Notes: a model not told the origin generated them from the sequence alone. A DNA stretch of 64,000 bases from Humulus lupulus (GCF_963169125.1 NC_084795.1:264921042-264985041); one strand, 5' to 3'. Counted from the stretch's first letter, positions 41,902-54,031 are shown. Made by a program: numbers and translations.

Positions 41902-44797
41902 TGTAACGCCCCAACTCCAGGGACCGCTACAGTGCACATTGCAAACAGTTCTAAACTCGCTAATCGAGCCATTTGGCCATAAATGTGTAACTAAGTATGA
42001 TTAGCGGTTTAGGGATTAAATTTTTTGGTTAAGATATAATGTTTCACTAGAACGTTTACCATATACATTGGGATCCCAAAAATATAATTTCAGAGTCTAT
42101 TACAAAAGAATATTTACAACAGGTCGTTCTAAGCGGCAAAACAGGGTGTATCCCTAGTTCCTCTTTCAAACCTCGCCCAAGTATTGGTCGAGCAGCTGCA
42201 TATGTACATGTCATCACCTAAGCTCTCCAACTCAAGGATGTTCCAGCTTCCTTTTGCCTTTACCTGCACCACAAAGCACCCATGAGCCAAAGCCCAGCAA
42301 GAAAACTCATATGCTCATAAACAGTCATATCATGATATCAAATCATATCTGGCATGCCTAGCAAACATAGCTCTATTTAGCATGAAAATGAGTTCAAACA
42401 AAACTGGGGTATCCAGGATAAGAAATCCTGCCCTTTTGATTGGAGGACCCTCAAGTCACACCTAATCAGATGAGTGACTTCCAAACAAGTCACTAGGGGC
42501 CCAGATAAGAAATCCTGCCCTTCTGATTGGATGACTATCAAGTCAATCCTAATCAGATGAGTGTCGCAACACTTGAGGTTCCGATAAACCATGCTGAGTG
42601 ACCAACAAGCAAGTCACTAGGGCCTCAGTGCCCAAAGCCATGCATATGATGATCAAAATGATCATACAGAGCTCATAGCTCTGATCAGATGAGTGAATAT
42701 CACTTTGTGGTCCTGTTAAACCATACTGAGTGACCGACAAACAAGTCACTAGGAGCCCAGTGCCCATAGCCGTGTAACGACACCTTTACCTAGGCTTTCC
42801 TGCAATGGCTCTTATCAAATGAGTGACTGACAAGCATGTCACTGAGGCCCGGTGCCCATAGCCATGTGACCTAACAGTCACGGGGCTCGCTAGCCCTGGC
42901 TCTAAATGACTAGCCTTTGGCTAGATAAGCGCTTGTTTATATTCATCGAACTTGAGGTCGGTCCTGCATTAATTCTCTTTGAGTCATTCAATGCAGAAGG
43001 TCGATTTGATCTAATTGACATGGCTTGCGTGGAACACGCTAAGGCCGTCCTGACTAGCGAGTCAGCGCAATGTGCCCAGTACAACTGCTGAACCTGACTA
43101 ATAAGTCACAGCTTCACAGTTGATACTAACACCTTTGCCAATTTTGACTAGTTAGCCAGAGCCATGCACAAGTAAGCAATGCTATCAATATGTACCAATA
43201 TGTATCATATGTCACACATCCAAAGATGAGGCATTCAGCATGCTTACTTAACAATTGCTAGCATAATAATGATCATGCACAAACACAGAGACTCAAGCTC
43301 TGGCCAATCTCATATTTGATATTCAGGGCATGCCCTAGTCACATGTTTCTCGTGCATCACATGCATCACACTTAATCATCCAGCATGCCTCAATAATAAT
43401 CATATGCAAATGGGCAAAACTGCCAAGCATTCATTATGCTATCAATGTTTTCATTTAAACATCCAACATGCATCAAACACAACCATGCATGTCACATATG
43501 GGGTGCAGTTTTCTTACCTTCGGTCCAAGCACAGGTTACCAACAAATGAGCCACAAGCATGATCCCGATTCCAAGCCTCTAGTGAAAGCCTAGTCACAAC
43601 CACAAATGGTGATCCAATGAGTTCAAGTTCTAAAACCAATCCTTGAACTAAAACTTAGCCTCCAAGACATCAATCCTCACTAATCCGGGTAGTAGGAATG
43701 ATCCCGAGGCCTAAAACCATGTTCCCGGGGTCAAAACACCTAAACGGGCTCAAAAGCCTGCCTGAGCCGCGGCCCTGGAACCTTGAGCCACGACCCCCAG
43801 CACAACCAGAGGCAAGCGCCGCAGCGCCCAACACCAAGGGCCGCGGCGCCCAGCAAGAGCAAAACAGGGCACCTGCTTCATCGAGCAAGGGCCGCGGCGC
43901 AACTTCGGGGCAGCCATTTTTCTTCGTTTTTAACCTTTTAAAACCTCCCAAAAACATGTCTAAACATTCCCAAATCATCAAATCAAAGTTCCCAAACTCC
44001 TCAATGGTCCAAAATCACCAAAACCCAAGGCTCAAACGAACTGAAAACTCAACGATTCACAAAGTCCAATTCAAGCTTAGAAACTTTTAAAAAACTTAAA
44101 ACTTAAACTTGAATTACCTCCGATTGAGTTGTTTCCAACTAAATCCTCCAGCTAATAAGCTTCTAATTCTCCTTATGATTGCTATGCCTCGATCCTTGCT
44201 TGATTCCGAGTCCTAGAACTCAAGTTATCTTTGAAAACGCGATCGGGAGACGAAAAGGGAACTTTAGGGAGAGAGAATGTACAAAACGTTCTTTTTATTT
44301 TTTTAAAAGGTTACTTCAAGCTTGAGTTGCTTCCAATAAAACCTAATGCTCGGGGTCTCGAAAACACCCCCGGGGATATTATAGTCAAAACTTCCAGAAT
44401 TTTCCCCTGATCTTACTAACTCCCAATTTATCACCAAATATTAATTCCCATTACCCAATAACCCGGTAATGCTCTAAATACCCCTTGACTTACTCCAAGT
44501 CAAGCTTAAATCCCGTTGTGACTTTCCCACTAGCTTATCTCCTAGGATCGTCTTGTGCTGGGTAACCCTGACATAACCAAATAATAACAAAGCACCACGC
44601 CCATTTCACATATATGCCAAAAATGCCCGAAATGGCCAAAATATGAAAATCACCCAATTAATCACAAATGGGTTCACATGCATATTTAATACACCTAAAC
44701 ATGCATATTATCATTAAATAGCATAATAAATCAATTATGGCCCTTCCGGCCTCCTAATTAAGGTCCTCAACCTTATTAGGTAATTTGGGGCATTACA
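41902..44797 (-). mobile_element. Solo gypsy LTR, reverse orientation, 2896 bp
   Basis: On the minus strand it starts TGTAATGCCCCAAATTACC and ends GGGGCGTTACA, like the chromovirus LTR group. Flanks are TCGTA (41897-41901) and TTGTA (44798-44802), a 5-bp duplication with one CpG-type change. There is no internal coding region. It carries AATCAGATGAGTGAC-type repeats at 42410-42760 and a GCCGCGGCGC palindrome cluster at 43757-43905. The small open frames in it, including those over the GC-rich block, are not genes. Confidence 0.9.
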
Positions 44798-44802
44798 TTG
44801 TA

Positions 44803-44876
44803 GATGCCATAGCCGGGCACGGTCTTATGTCATTCATGGATGCATACTCTGGATGCCATAGCCGGGCACGGTCTTA
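44803..44876 (+). repeat. Direct 25-bp repeat at an RT deletion
   Basis: Positions 44803-44827 and 44852-44876 are identical (core CCATAGCCGGGCACGG). The first copy is in the RT frame, leading to MSFMDAYS. The second is followed directly by RNase H-side sequence. The palm with YIDD is missing between them, so the repeat marks the deletion scar. Confidence 0.85.
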
Positions 44877-45200
44877 AGTAGATTCATCTTGAAATATATA
44901 GACCGCTTTCTTCCATTTTTCAACCTTTTGAGAGGGGGCAACAAGTTCGAGGGGACAGAGGAATGCAAGCTTGCATTTCAAGAGCTAAAGAAACACCTCG
45001 CGGAACCTCCCATCTTTTCGAAGCCTATCACAGGAGAAATCTTGTACATATATCTCGCTACAACCGAGCACGCCATCAGCGCCGTGCTCGTCCGAGAAGA
45101 TCAGAAGGTACAAAAAACCAGTGTACTATGTCAGCAAGAGGTTACTGGGGGAAGAATCGAGATACCCGTTAATGGAAAAGTTGGCTCTTAGCCTAATTCA
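44877..45200 (+). pseudogene. Element A gypsy RNase H
   Basis: An open frame from 44889 carries the RT connection and RNase H: FLPFFNLLRGGNKFEGTEEC, LAFQELKKHL, then YLATTEHAISAVLVRE. A frameshift after 45105 moves into another frame (VYYVSK-like text near 45120), with further stops. Remains of the RNase H C-terminus reach about 45400. Confidence 0.8.
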
Positions 45201-45429
45201 CTCATCTCGAAAGCTCCGACCTTACTTCTAAGCACACCCCATCCATGTGCTAACTGACCAACCACTATGGCAAGTCTTGTCAAAGTTAGAGGCCTAGGGC
45301 CGATTATTAAAATGGGTTGTTGAGCTCGGACAATTCAAGATCACTTATCATCCCATAACGACCATAAAAGAGCAGGCCCTGACAGACTTCATTGTGGAAT
45401 GTACAGGAGTATCTGACGACAAAGTTATA

Positions 45430-45960
45430 ACCCCACCACAGTCCACGAGCTGTGGAAACTTTATGTCGATGGATTTTCCAACGAAAATGGATCGGGTGCA
45501 GGAATCATATTGATCACTCCAATTGGAAGTCGATTTCACTCCGCCTTGAGGTTTGGCTTTGAAGCATCTAACAATGAGGCTGAATACGAAGCTCTATTGG
45601 CAAGACTTCGAATAGCCAAGGAGCTCAAGGCTAAAGCGATACATTGCTGCAGTGACTCACAGTTGGTGGTCAACCAAATCTTAGGGGAATACCAGCCTCG
45701 TGGAACAAATATGGCCACATATTTAGAAAAAGCGAAAGCAGCACTCGAACATTTCGAGTTCTATGCGATAGAGCAGGTTCCCTGATAGAAAAACTCAAAT
45801 GCAGACGTTCTGGCCCGACTCACCACATCCGGCGAGGTCGATGCGCTGAATGTTGTGCCAATTGAGCACCTGTCGACACACAGTATTAGCGAGCCTGAAT
45901 AGGAAGATGTCTGGATGATTAACTCCGAACCAACCTGAATGACCCCGATAGTTGATTACC
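45430..45960 (+). pseudogene. Element A archaeal-type second RNase H
   Basis: Begins near 45450 with LYVDGFSNENGSGAG, then in the frame 45510-45785: FEASNNEAEYEALLARLRIA, SDSQLVVNQILGEYQPRG and FEFYAIEQVP. A TGA at 45783 and later stops interrupt it. The second RNase H just before integrase places the element in the Tat clade. Confidence 0.85.
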
Positions 45961-46000
45961 TCGAAACCGGCATTCTCCCAGCAGAACGGAACAAGGCTCG

Positions 46001-46005
46001 GAAAC
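46001..46005. repeat. Target duplication of solo LTR, left copy
   Basis: GAAAC, repeated exactly at 47890-47894. Confidence 0.9.
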
Positions 46006-47889
46006 TGTAGAGTCCAAGAACTTTACTTAACTAATTGTTTAGTAGTGTTATAGTATGTTTAGTGTTATCTTTGTTACTATGGATTTTTGGTTCAGACCGG
46101 GAATTATTTGGACACTCATAGTAGTACTTATAGATTTTCTAAGTTTAATCTATAGTTTAAGAATATTAAGTATAACCTAAGGTTTGATTAATGTGACTGA
46201 TATTAAGGATTATATTTATTATATTATAAGGTTTAGACATCAACCAATAGGATTTTAAGCACATGTTATGAATGGTGATTAAGGATAAAAGATTTTTTAG
46301 GATTGAATTTAATAAGGAGTAAAGTTTGAATGTTATAGGGTCAGTCAGCAGCTTTGAGTACGTTGAGGGCTTAGTCAAGGCTGTTTACTCCATTCAAACT
46401 TAGCTAAAAATGTGTAATTTCGTGTTTAAATATTCAGCGTGTGCCGATATATCGCAGCACGTAGATACAGAAAACACGAATCGATGCACGGTCGCCTCGG
46501 GAACAATGGTCCAGGCGATATATCGCCTATAGGGGGCGATATATCGCCTCCTCCAGCCTAAATTCAAATACTTTTGAATTCTTTTCCTTTCAGCCATTCA
46601 AACTCCTCCATAAGTCCAACATCTTTTGAACGAGTCTTCAGCCTCTGCTGAACGATTATTCAAATGATTTTCACCTAAAAAGCCATTATTTTTATTCAAG
46701 TAAAATCAAGATACTTTCATTCCCAAACTCTATAAATAGGACCTAGTACCCAGCCATTATTCACCATTTGCTCTAAGTTCAGAAGCTGCTAGTGTAAGTG
46801 AGTGTGAGAGTGTAAACACTTGGTTTGGGAAAAACTATAAGCTTAAACATCATAAGCTTATCAAACACTTTGGGAAGTGAGTTCTATAGTATTTCGGTGG
46901 AGGTTAGATTGATCTTGCAAATCTTTGAGGTAAACCCGAAACTCTATTTCATTTATTTCATGTTATTTCCTTTCTCAAAACCTTCTACTCAGTCCCCTAA
47001 CCTCATTCTTATTTTGGTTAGGGAATCCAAGTTCTTAAGCATATAAGTCGGTAAGTATGTTTTTTTTATGGTTTAGTCTTTCCAACTCTTTCATTTCATC
47101 TCCTTTCTTTAGACTCATTCTTTCTTATGGTTTTAGGAGTGTTCCAAAAAGTCCCAACTCAGTCCATTATATCCCGGTAACTTTGGTAAGGAAAATAGGC
47201 TAGAATCAATATGTTATGTGCTTATGTTATCTATATGTTTTATGTTATTAAATGTGTTATGATATGTATATATGTTTGTAGGCTTGGGCATATGACCCAT
47301 ATGACTAACAAGACCCCAAATGGGTTATGGACATATGACCTACTTAGCTAGTAGGACCCCACTAATCCCATGGGCATATGCTTGTTTAGTCTATGGGACC
47401 CCAAGTTATAATGGCCATTATAATAAGTGTATGTTATATGTATTATGTTAAGTCTTTATGTTTTCTTATGAAATTATGTATATGACTATGTGTTAGATTT
47501 TCCTTGCTGGGCATTAGGCTCATTCCTTTTTGTTTTATGTGCAGGAAAATAAGCTTTAGAGGCGGAAAGGTTCGTGACGCTTAGAGGATGTGTATCGATG
47601 GTGAATGGAGTCAAGGGGCCGAGCGTTATTCGATTCGAGGATGTAGTTTCGGTTTTATGTCTTTTTACATGTATTTTCCGCACTAATTATGTAATGTCTT
47701 ATTATTTTAAATTATGTTTTTGTTTTAAAGACAATGGGATCCCATATCCGTTTTGGTATTTACTTTGTAAGTAACTCTTATTTTTATAAGTTACAAAATT
47801 ATGGTATTTTCGCAAATGTAAGTTCTTTTAAGGATTTTATGTATAGTTTCGTTAATGGTCCAAATAGTCTAGAGTAGTGGGTCATTACA
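46006..47889 (+). mobile_element. Solo LTR, 1884 bp, inserted in element A integrase
   Basis: Starts TGTAGAGTCCAAGAAC and ends GTGGGTCATTACA, with exact GAAAC flanks. A TATA box is in CTCTATAAATAGGACC near 46730. The block CTTGCTGGGCATTAGGCTCA near 47503 corresponds to the GCTGGGC...GGCTCA block of the other long LTRs, so it belongs to the same broad group. Three CGATATATCG palindromes lie at 46445-46547. No internal coding region. Confidence 0.9.
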
Positions 47890-49060
47890 GAAACTGATGT
47901 ATCAGATTCCCAGATACACTATTGTGGAAGGAAGGTTATATCGGAGAGGATATTCTATGCCGTTACTCCGATGTGTGACTCCACCCGAAGCCAAGAAAAT
48001 CCTAGAAGAAATTCATGAAGGATTTTATGGAGACCATACTGGGGGGCATAGTCTATCAAAGAAAATAATAAGGCAAGGATACTTCTGGCCCACTATCAAG
48101 GCAGACGCATTCGAGTATGTCAAAATATGCGATAAATGCCAGCGATTTGCTACAATTTTGCGAGCTTCTCCTTCCAAGCTAACCATGATGACTTCCCCAT
48201 GGCCATTTGTGGTGTGGGAAATCAATTTGATAGGCTCGTTGCCAACCGGCAAAGGTGGAGTTAAGTATGCGGTAGTCGCGGTCAATTATTTCACAAAATG
48301 GACCGAGGTCGATCCTCTGGCAATGAAAACCTCAAAAAAATTCTTAGACTTTGTGGTAAAAAACATCATCTGCTGATATGGAATGCCAAGGAAAATAGTA
48401 TCAAATAATGGTACCCAATTCGACAATGAATTATTCACCAATTTTTGTGAGAAAAATGGGATAATGAAGAGATTCTCCTCTGTTGCCCATCCCCAAGCAA
48501 ACGACCAAGTCGAAGCTGTGAATAAGACTCTCAAGAGTTCTATGAAAAAGAAATTGGAAGAAGCTAAGGGAAAATGACCCGAGGAGTTGCCCCAAGTCCT
48601 GTGGGCATATCGAACTACGACTCGCACTTCAACAGGACATACCCCTTTTTCTCTGGCATATGGATGTAAGGCCATGTTACCAATCGAGGTCGAAATACCC
48701 ACTATTCGTAGCCATGCTTATGATCAAGCCTCGAACCAATCCTAGCTCGAAGTAAGTCTGGACCTTATTGAAGAAAGACGAGATGAAGTTCAACTGAAGA
48801 ACGCATCATATCAACAGCAAGCTACCCGATATTTTAATAAAAAGGTTCAGGACAGGAAATTCGGAGTGGGAGACTTGGTGTTAAGGCGTGTGTTCCTAGC
48901 TACGAGGGACCTAGTTGCTGGCGTACTCGGACCCAATTGGGAAGGGCCTTATCAAATCGAGTCAGTTATTCAACCTAGCGTCTACAAATTGGCAAGATTA
49001 AACGGAGAGTTGGTACCACGAGCATGGAATGGCAAACATCTACGACCTTATAATCAATAG
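47890..49060 (+). pseudogene. Element A integrase
   Basis: Zinc-binding region with H-H-C-C (IHEGFYGDHTGGHSLSKKI, then CDKCQRF), catalytic core with Asp near VVWEINLIGSLP (the first Asp is changed to Asn), second Asp region NNGTQFDNEL (SDNG changed to SNNG), and the Glu-side block HPQANDQVEAVNKTLK. The C-terminal domain is present (GDLVLRRV, GPNWEGPY, WNGKHLRPY), with TAG at 49058. Stops at 48374 and 48575 interrupt it. Unlike element B this integrase is full length in extent, but two catalytic Asp positions are altered. Confidence 0.85.
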
Positions 49061-49337
49061 TGTAGGAATGATGTCTCTTGTAACCATGCTTGCTCATCTT
49101 TACAAAGTTTCTGTTGATAAGTTGTTCAATTTTGAATAAAGTTCATTTTTGTTTCAATATGATGTATTTTTTGCAAACTCTCTTAATTTAATAACCTATG
49201 GTCACACTCATAGGATATTAAGGGGGCATCAGTGGTATATATACCATAAGTTTGAAAAAATGAATAACTCAAATATAGCATACACGAAAATAAAAAAATG
49301 TATGGACCGTTAACCCGACATAAAAGTTAAAAGTGTA
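49061..49337. other. Element A spacer after integrase
   Basis: Non-coding, AT-rich, between the integrase stop and the tandem array. It contains a possible AATAAA polyadenylation word near 49135. Confidence 0.4.
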
Positions 49338-49735
49338 TTCTAAAAATAAAGTGTTTGGATATAACCAAATGCGCGAGCTAAGATAACTTGGACATAACCA
49401 GATTATTAAAAATAAAGTGTTTGGATATAACCAAATGCGCGAGCTAAGATAATTTGGACATAACCAAATTATTAAAAATAAAGTGTTTTGATATAACCAA
49501 ATGCGCAAGCTAAGATAATTTGGACATAACCAAATTATTAAAAATAAAAGTGTCTCGACATAACCAGAAGCGCGAGCTAAAATAGTTTGGACAAAACCAA
49601 ATTATTAAAAGTGTATGGATTACAAACCAGATACGAGCTAAAATAGTTTGGATGAAACCAGATTATTAAAAGTGTATGGATTACAAAACAGATACGAGCT
49701 AAATAGGTTTGGAACAAACCAGCTAAAATCAATCG
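49338..49735 (+). repeat. Tandem array of a 60-67-bp unit in the element A 3' region
   Basis: About six units. Parts are AAATAAAGTGTTTGGATATA, ACCAAATGCGCGAGCTAAGA and TTTGGACATAACCAAATTAT. Units 1-4 are close; units 5-6 are shorter and use GTGTATGGATTACAAA instead. Tandem arrays between integrase and 3' LTR are known from Tat/Ogre elements and can seed satellites. Confidence 0.85.
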
Positions 49736-52700
49736 GCGCAAGTGGGAAAAAATTAACCTACTGCGAGCTAAGTCGATACCGAGGCTGGAGTAAAGTTTCA
49801 ACCTCACAACTTTGGGGAGCTACCCGAGGACGAGGAAAAGAAACTAGAAAAGCAGGATATAACTAATCTACCTATCTTACACTCCATATAAGTACTTTCG
49901 AGTGCATGGTAAAAGTAAGTTCCGACCTTGACAAATAACGAGATCGGATACGGATATATCGAGCAAACTATGCGAGAATGCATGAAAACTCGAGCCTAAA
50001 TCCAACATGTGTTTGTATGAATAAACAAACATAAAAGCAGACTTTTAATATAAAAATTGCTTAAAATATTTTGATCAGAGAGATGTAAAGCAAGAATATT
50101 AAAGTTTAGACAAACATGATATTAAAAATATCAAAAGTATCTCTCTTACGAGTTGTAAAATGTTTTTGCCTCAAGGGCATGAATAACAAAAGCTATAAAC
50201 TATTACAAAAGGTTCAGAGGGACGCAGCCCATGATCGAGATTTAGGAGGCGGGAGCACCCTCCTTAACCTTTTCAGCATCCTCCCGAGCAGCTTCCTCTC
50301 CCTCCAACCGAGCTTGCCATTTGGCTAGAAACTCGTCCTCAAAGAGCCTAAGAAGCTTGTGTCGAGATCGGCATTGCTGGTCCAGATCCTATACATGGCC
50401 AAGTCAACCACCTGATCCCTCATCTGCTTGAACTCTTTGAGAAGACAAGCCTTTTCACCCTTTATTATATCAAAGGTGGCCTTTTTCTCCTCCTCGAGCT
50501 TGGCATTTAGCTTCTCGAGCTCCTCGACGCTGGAGCTCTTCTCTTTGAGCTCGACCTACACCTTCTCGATCTCAGCCTCCATCTTTGACCCTGCGGCCTT
50601 AAACTCGTCAGTGAGCTTGAGCTGGAGATCTTTCGACTCCTGAGCATAGGACATGCTCGGGTGAACCTCATTGTTCAGCTTATAATTTAGCTGAGCAACT
50701 ACAGTAAGAGCCTAACACACAAACAAATCAAGTTAGAGCAGGCTCCGAATAAAAATATAACAAATAATGAAGTGAGAGAAGTTATCAAGGAGATGAGCTC
50801 GGTACTCTTGTCATAAAGGACATTAGAGTCCTGAGCATTGACCAGGAACTGCCATTGAGGAGCCCCGAGACTATTGATGCTTTGGCCTACTCGAGAAAGG
50901 ACGTCTGATTCGAGGGTGGCCCCGTGAGTCCTGGCAGCGTTGTCGATAACATACTCATCATAATGAGTAGAAATCGACAATAGGCACCCCTTAGTGATCG
51001 CTGGCTTATTCGGAACTATGCCGAACGTTGGAAGAATCTGGACAACAGGAAGCAAAGGAGGGGCATCTGCCGCAGGAATGTCGACCTGGGGAGAGGAGGT
51101 CGCTACTGGGCTCGTAACAATAGGATCTAGGGGAGGAGGAGTCACCTCGGTCCTTTTAGGGACCTTAGCAGGCTGGCCAGACTTTTGCGAGGCTCTCGGG
51201 CGCTTGCTATGCTTGGCCCCCTCACAACTAACGAGCATATTCTCGAGGTCGGAGTCCATAGTACCTGCATGATCAAATCACATTATAAAATGATCTCAAA
51301 ACGCCAAAATTAGCATAAAGGAGACAGTTAAAGGAATTAAAGACAAGTGACAAGGAACCTAACTGGAACTCTCCCCCGAGCTCGTGCTCGGCGACCAAGT
51401 AATTCCCCTATCTTCAGAGGAGGCTGGGGGAGTCCCTTCCCTATATGTGGAAGGTAACCTTGAAAGGTCCCTATAGTCGTTTGTCCCATATTGGATGACT
51501 ATTCCATCCCAAACCTCATTCAGACTGTACATAGTGTCATATTTCCCTAGCCAACTATCAAACCTATGGACCCTATCATCTACCCAAGACCATACATAAA
51601 AGTTGTCCCTATCATATGGGCATAAGATCAGGGTTTCGGATTTATGCTAAAGTAGGGAAGGAGACCACAAGGTCGAGCTAAGAATGACCTTACCTCTGTC
51701 ACTCGAGCTCGAGGCCTTGTCGTTGGCATCATTCTCCGAACACGGACTCCTGCGATGGCGAACTGGAGGTCGTGCTTTCGAGCTTCGCCTCGGATGAAGC
51801 TTATCAGTGGGGAGTGGCACAAACTCCCACTTGGTATACTTCTTGTAGGCAGTATCATCTGTTGATTGGTCCTTCTTCAGGAGACCACAGGCTCAAAGCT
51901 TATCTTCATGAAGAAGATAAGACAGGGAGCGCCTGCCATATGGAAGCTGGAGCAAAGCCTCTTTGTGCTCCTTCATTGCGTCTGTGGGGGTGGGATGGTG
52001 ATAGTTGGCTGAAAAATGGAACATTGTGAGTAATTTGAGCCTAAGCAAAAGTCGAGCACAAAAAGAAAAAGGATCATAAACTTACGGATTCCTCTGAATG
52101 AATAATATTTAGAGGGAGCCAGGCTGTCTGTCCAAAAGAACACCTGCTTGAAGTTAGGAGGATGGTTGGGTATGTCCTCGAAGATCTTCTTCTCCCTGGG
52201 GTAGCTCGAAAGGTAGTAGAAGCCATCTCCTCCCTAAGCTCGGGAGGGGTTTATTTTCAAGCAAAAGAGATACATAATCTCTATTGGTGAAGGTCCTTCC
52301 CACTTCAGCTTGTGGTACAACGACCTCAGGGCTAACAAGACCCTGTAAAAGTTGGTCTGGAGTTGAAAGGGCGCGAGCCCAACATAGTCCAGAAAGTCCT
52401 TAAAAAAGGACTTCAAGGGCAATAGAACCCCTGCCTTCATATGCTCGCAACTCCAGGCCGCGAGCTTCAATTTATTGTCAGGGCGGCCATCTCTTGGGGC
52501 GTAACAACTTCGTTCATTGGAGATCGAAGCTTGACACCTCAGCGAGCTAGACAATCCTAGGCCATGGCGAACTAGGATGTTGAAGATCTGTCCCAATGAA
52601 GAAACCGAGCTCCAATAATGCTCGGCCTCGAAAAACTCTCCCCTCGAGGTGGGAATGGCAATCAGTTGCGAGGTGGATGGATGATTTGTTGATTCTTCCA

Positions 52701-53007
52701 TTAGTGAGAATTTGAGTTCGCCTGGTTTGAAAGCGACCGTTACTTTAAGCGTAGGGTCGAAAGGAATTAGTCTGGGCTCGGGGTCCGGGTCTAGATAGAT
52801 CGCGACACGAATTTTTTTCCTTTTTCTCTCTTTGACCTCATCGATTTGGCGTCGAAAGTGAGTTCGAGTATCCTTTTGCTCACACCTCACTTCGTGCTCA
52901 CGAATCAGCCGCTGATTCCGAGTAAAGGGCGACTCTGGGCTCAGAGTTGTCGGTGAATAAGGAATCGCAAGTACTGACCCCCACCATTTTTCCAAATTCT
53001 ACGACAT

Positions 53008-53545
53008 CTAGCAAGAAGGAAAAAGGGTGAGGGCCAGGCACACAATAAATTAAAGATAAAAATCAAGATGGTCGGAGCTCGAATGCTCGAAACCACGGAA
53101 TAAGCTCGATCAAAAGAACGGAATCAGGCTCGGAAGAAACCTGAGCTATTGAAAGAGTTGAGCCCCGAGCGTGTACTTGACGTGAAGGGGAAAAAGTGGA
53201 TTTATTTTTCCCGGATTTTCAAGGAAAAAGTTGGCGGTTACTAAAAAATGTGATATTTTTGGGAAACGTACAATTTAAAAACCCTAATTTCATACCCCAT
53301 TTCTCGGTCTACACGATATGTTATCCGAAATTTAAATAACATAGTAAAAGAGCCATATTTGCATCTTTTACGCAAAAACTGGGTTTGGAGCTCGTAATAT
53401 CAGATGAACCTCAGAGCTACGTAGTATCGGCTTAAACATTATAGTACTAAACTAGTAAATGTGCCTACAGTGCAACAACAATACAGACGTGCATGGAAAA
53501 ACATAATATATATATGTACGTATGACGTCAAGAACAGATACTTAC
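53008..53545 (-). other. Leader intron of the antisense gene
   Basis: 538 nt with donor TTGT|GTAAGTATC and acceptor TTTCCTTCTTGCTAG directly before the initiator ATG. Leader introns are common in plant genes and rare in retrotransposon ORFs. Confidence 0.6.
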
Positions 53546-53750
53546 ACAATGAAGCTGGTGGATACAGAGAGATTAATGACCGAAGGAGTGATTGCAAGAA
53601 TGATCTCACGGATTCAAACAAGCTAGCGTTGTTTTCTCTTCTCGGTTTGGAAAACATGCAAGAACAGAGCAAACTTCAGTTATGGTTTTTCTTCTTTTTC
53701 CTCTGAAAACTCAAGGCGAGAAAGTGAAACGAGGAAGGCGATGGGGATGC

Positions 53751-53757
53751 ATTTATA
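53751..53757 (-). promoter_or_regulatory. TATA box for the antisense transcript
   Basis: Minus strand GGGACTTATAAATGCATCCC. It is followed by a CT-rich initiator region and a leader that ends at the splice donor at 53545. The expected start of transcription is near 53725. Confidence 0.55.
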
Positions 53758-54018
53758 AGTCCCAAGGGATGTCAAAGGTCGGTTTAATCTGACCCGTTAG
53801 CCAGATTTCGTATTTGATCCGATGGTCAGGTACAACGGAAGTGATGGCGGCATAAAGTTGGCAGACGGACGGACGTGCTCATGGTGCAAAAGACACTAAG
53901 TACTCTGACCATTCAATCCCTGGATGACGCATGTCCACACTCGAGTGCAATTAATGGTACAATTTCCAAGGAGGACGATTCAAAAGTTTCATTCTCATGG
54001 GATTCGAATTGATACTTT

Positions 54019-54031
54019 TGAAGGGGAAAAA
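54019..54031 (+). other. Polypurine tract of element A
   Basis: TGAAGGGGAAAAA-type purine run directly before the 3' LTR start TGTTACACCC at 54032. Confidence 0.8.

Larger units (their letters stand above)
50242..53757 (-). pseudogene. Spliced antisense gene of element A (Transposase_28-like protein, coiled-coil C-terminus)
   Basis: A minus-strand gene opposite to the retrotransposon. TATAAAT is at 53757-53751. A leader exon ends at donor GTAAGT (53545), and the leader intron ends CTTGCTAG at 53008, right before ATG 53007. Coding exons: 53007-52086; 52008-51694 after a 77-nt intron (C|GTAAGT...TTTTCAG); about 51637-51373; 51267 to about 50790; 50711-50242. The N-terminal half has GVLLPLKSFFKDFLDYVGLA, FYRVLLALRSLYHK and ILVRHGLGL, like the 'putative gypsy type transposon' family (Transposase_28, PF04195). 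The C-terminal exon is an E/K-rich coiled coil. Lesions: TAG at codon 3 (53001-52999), TGA at 51895, TAG in the coiled coil, and a late frameshift. Function unknown. Antisense ORFs at this place are known in Tat elements. Confidence 0.75.

Noticed and set aside
43670..44090. Frames of 103 and 130 codons around a GC-rich block
   Set aside because: They arise from the palindromic GCCGCGGCGC cluster in a solo LTR and are low-complexity on both strands.
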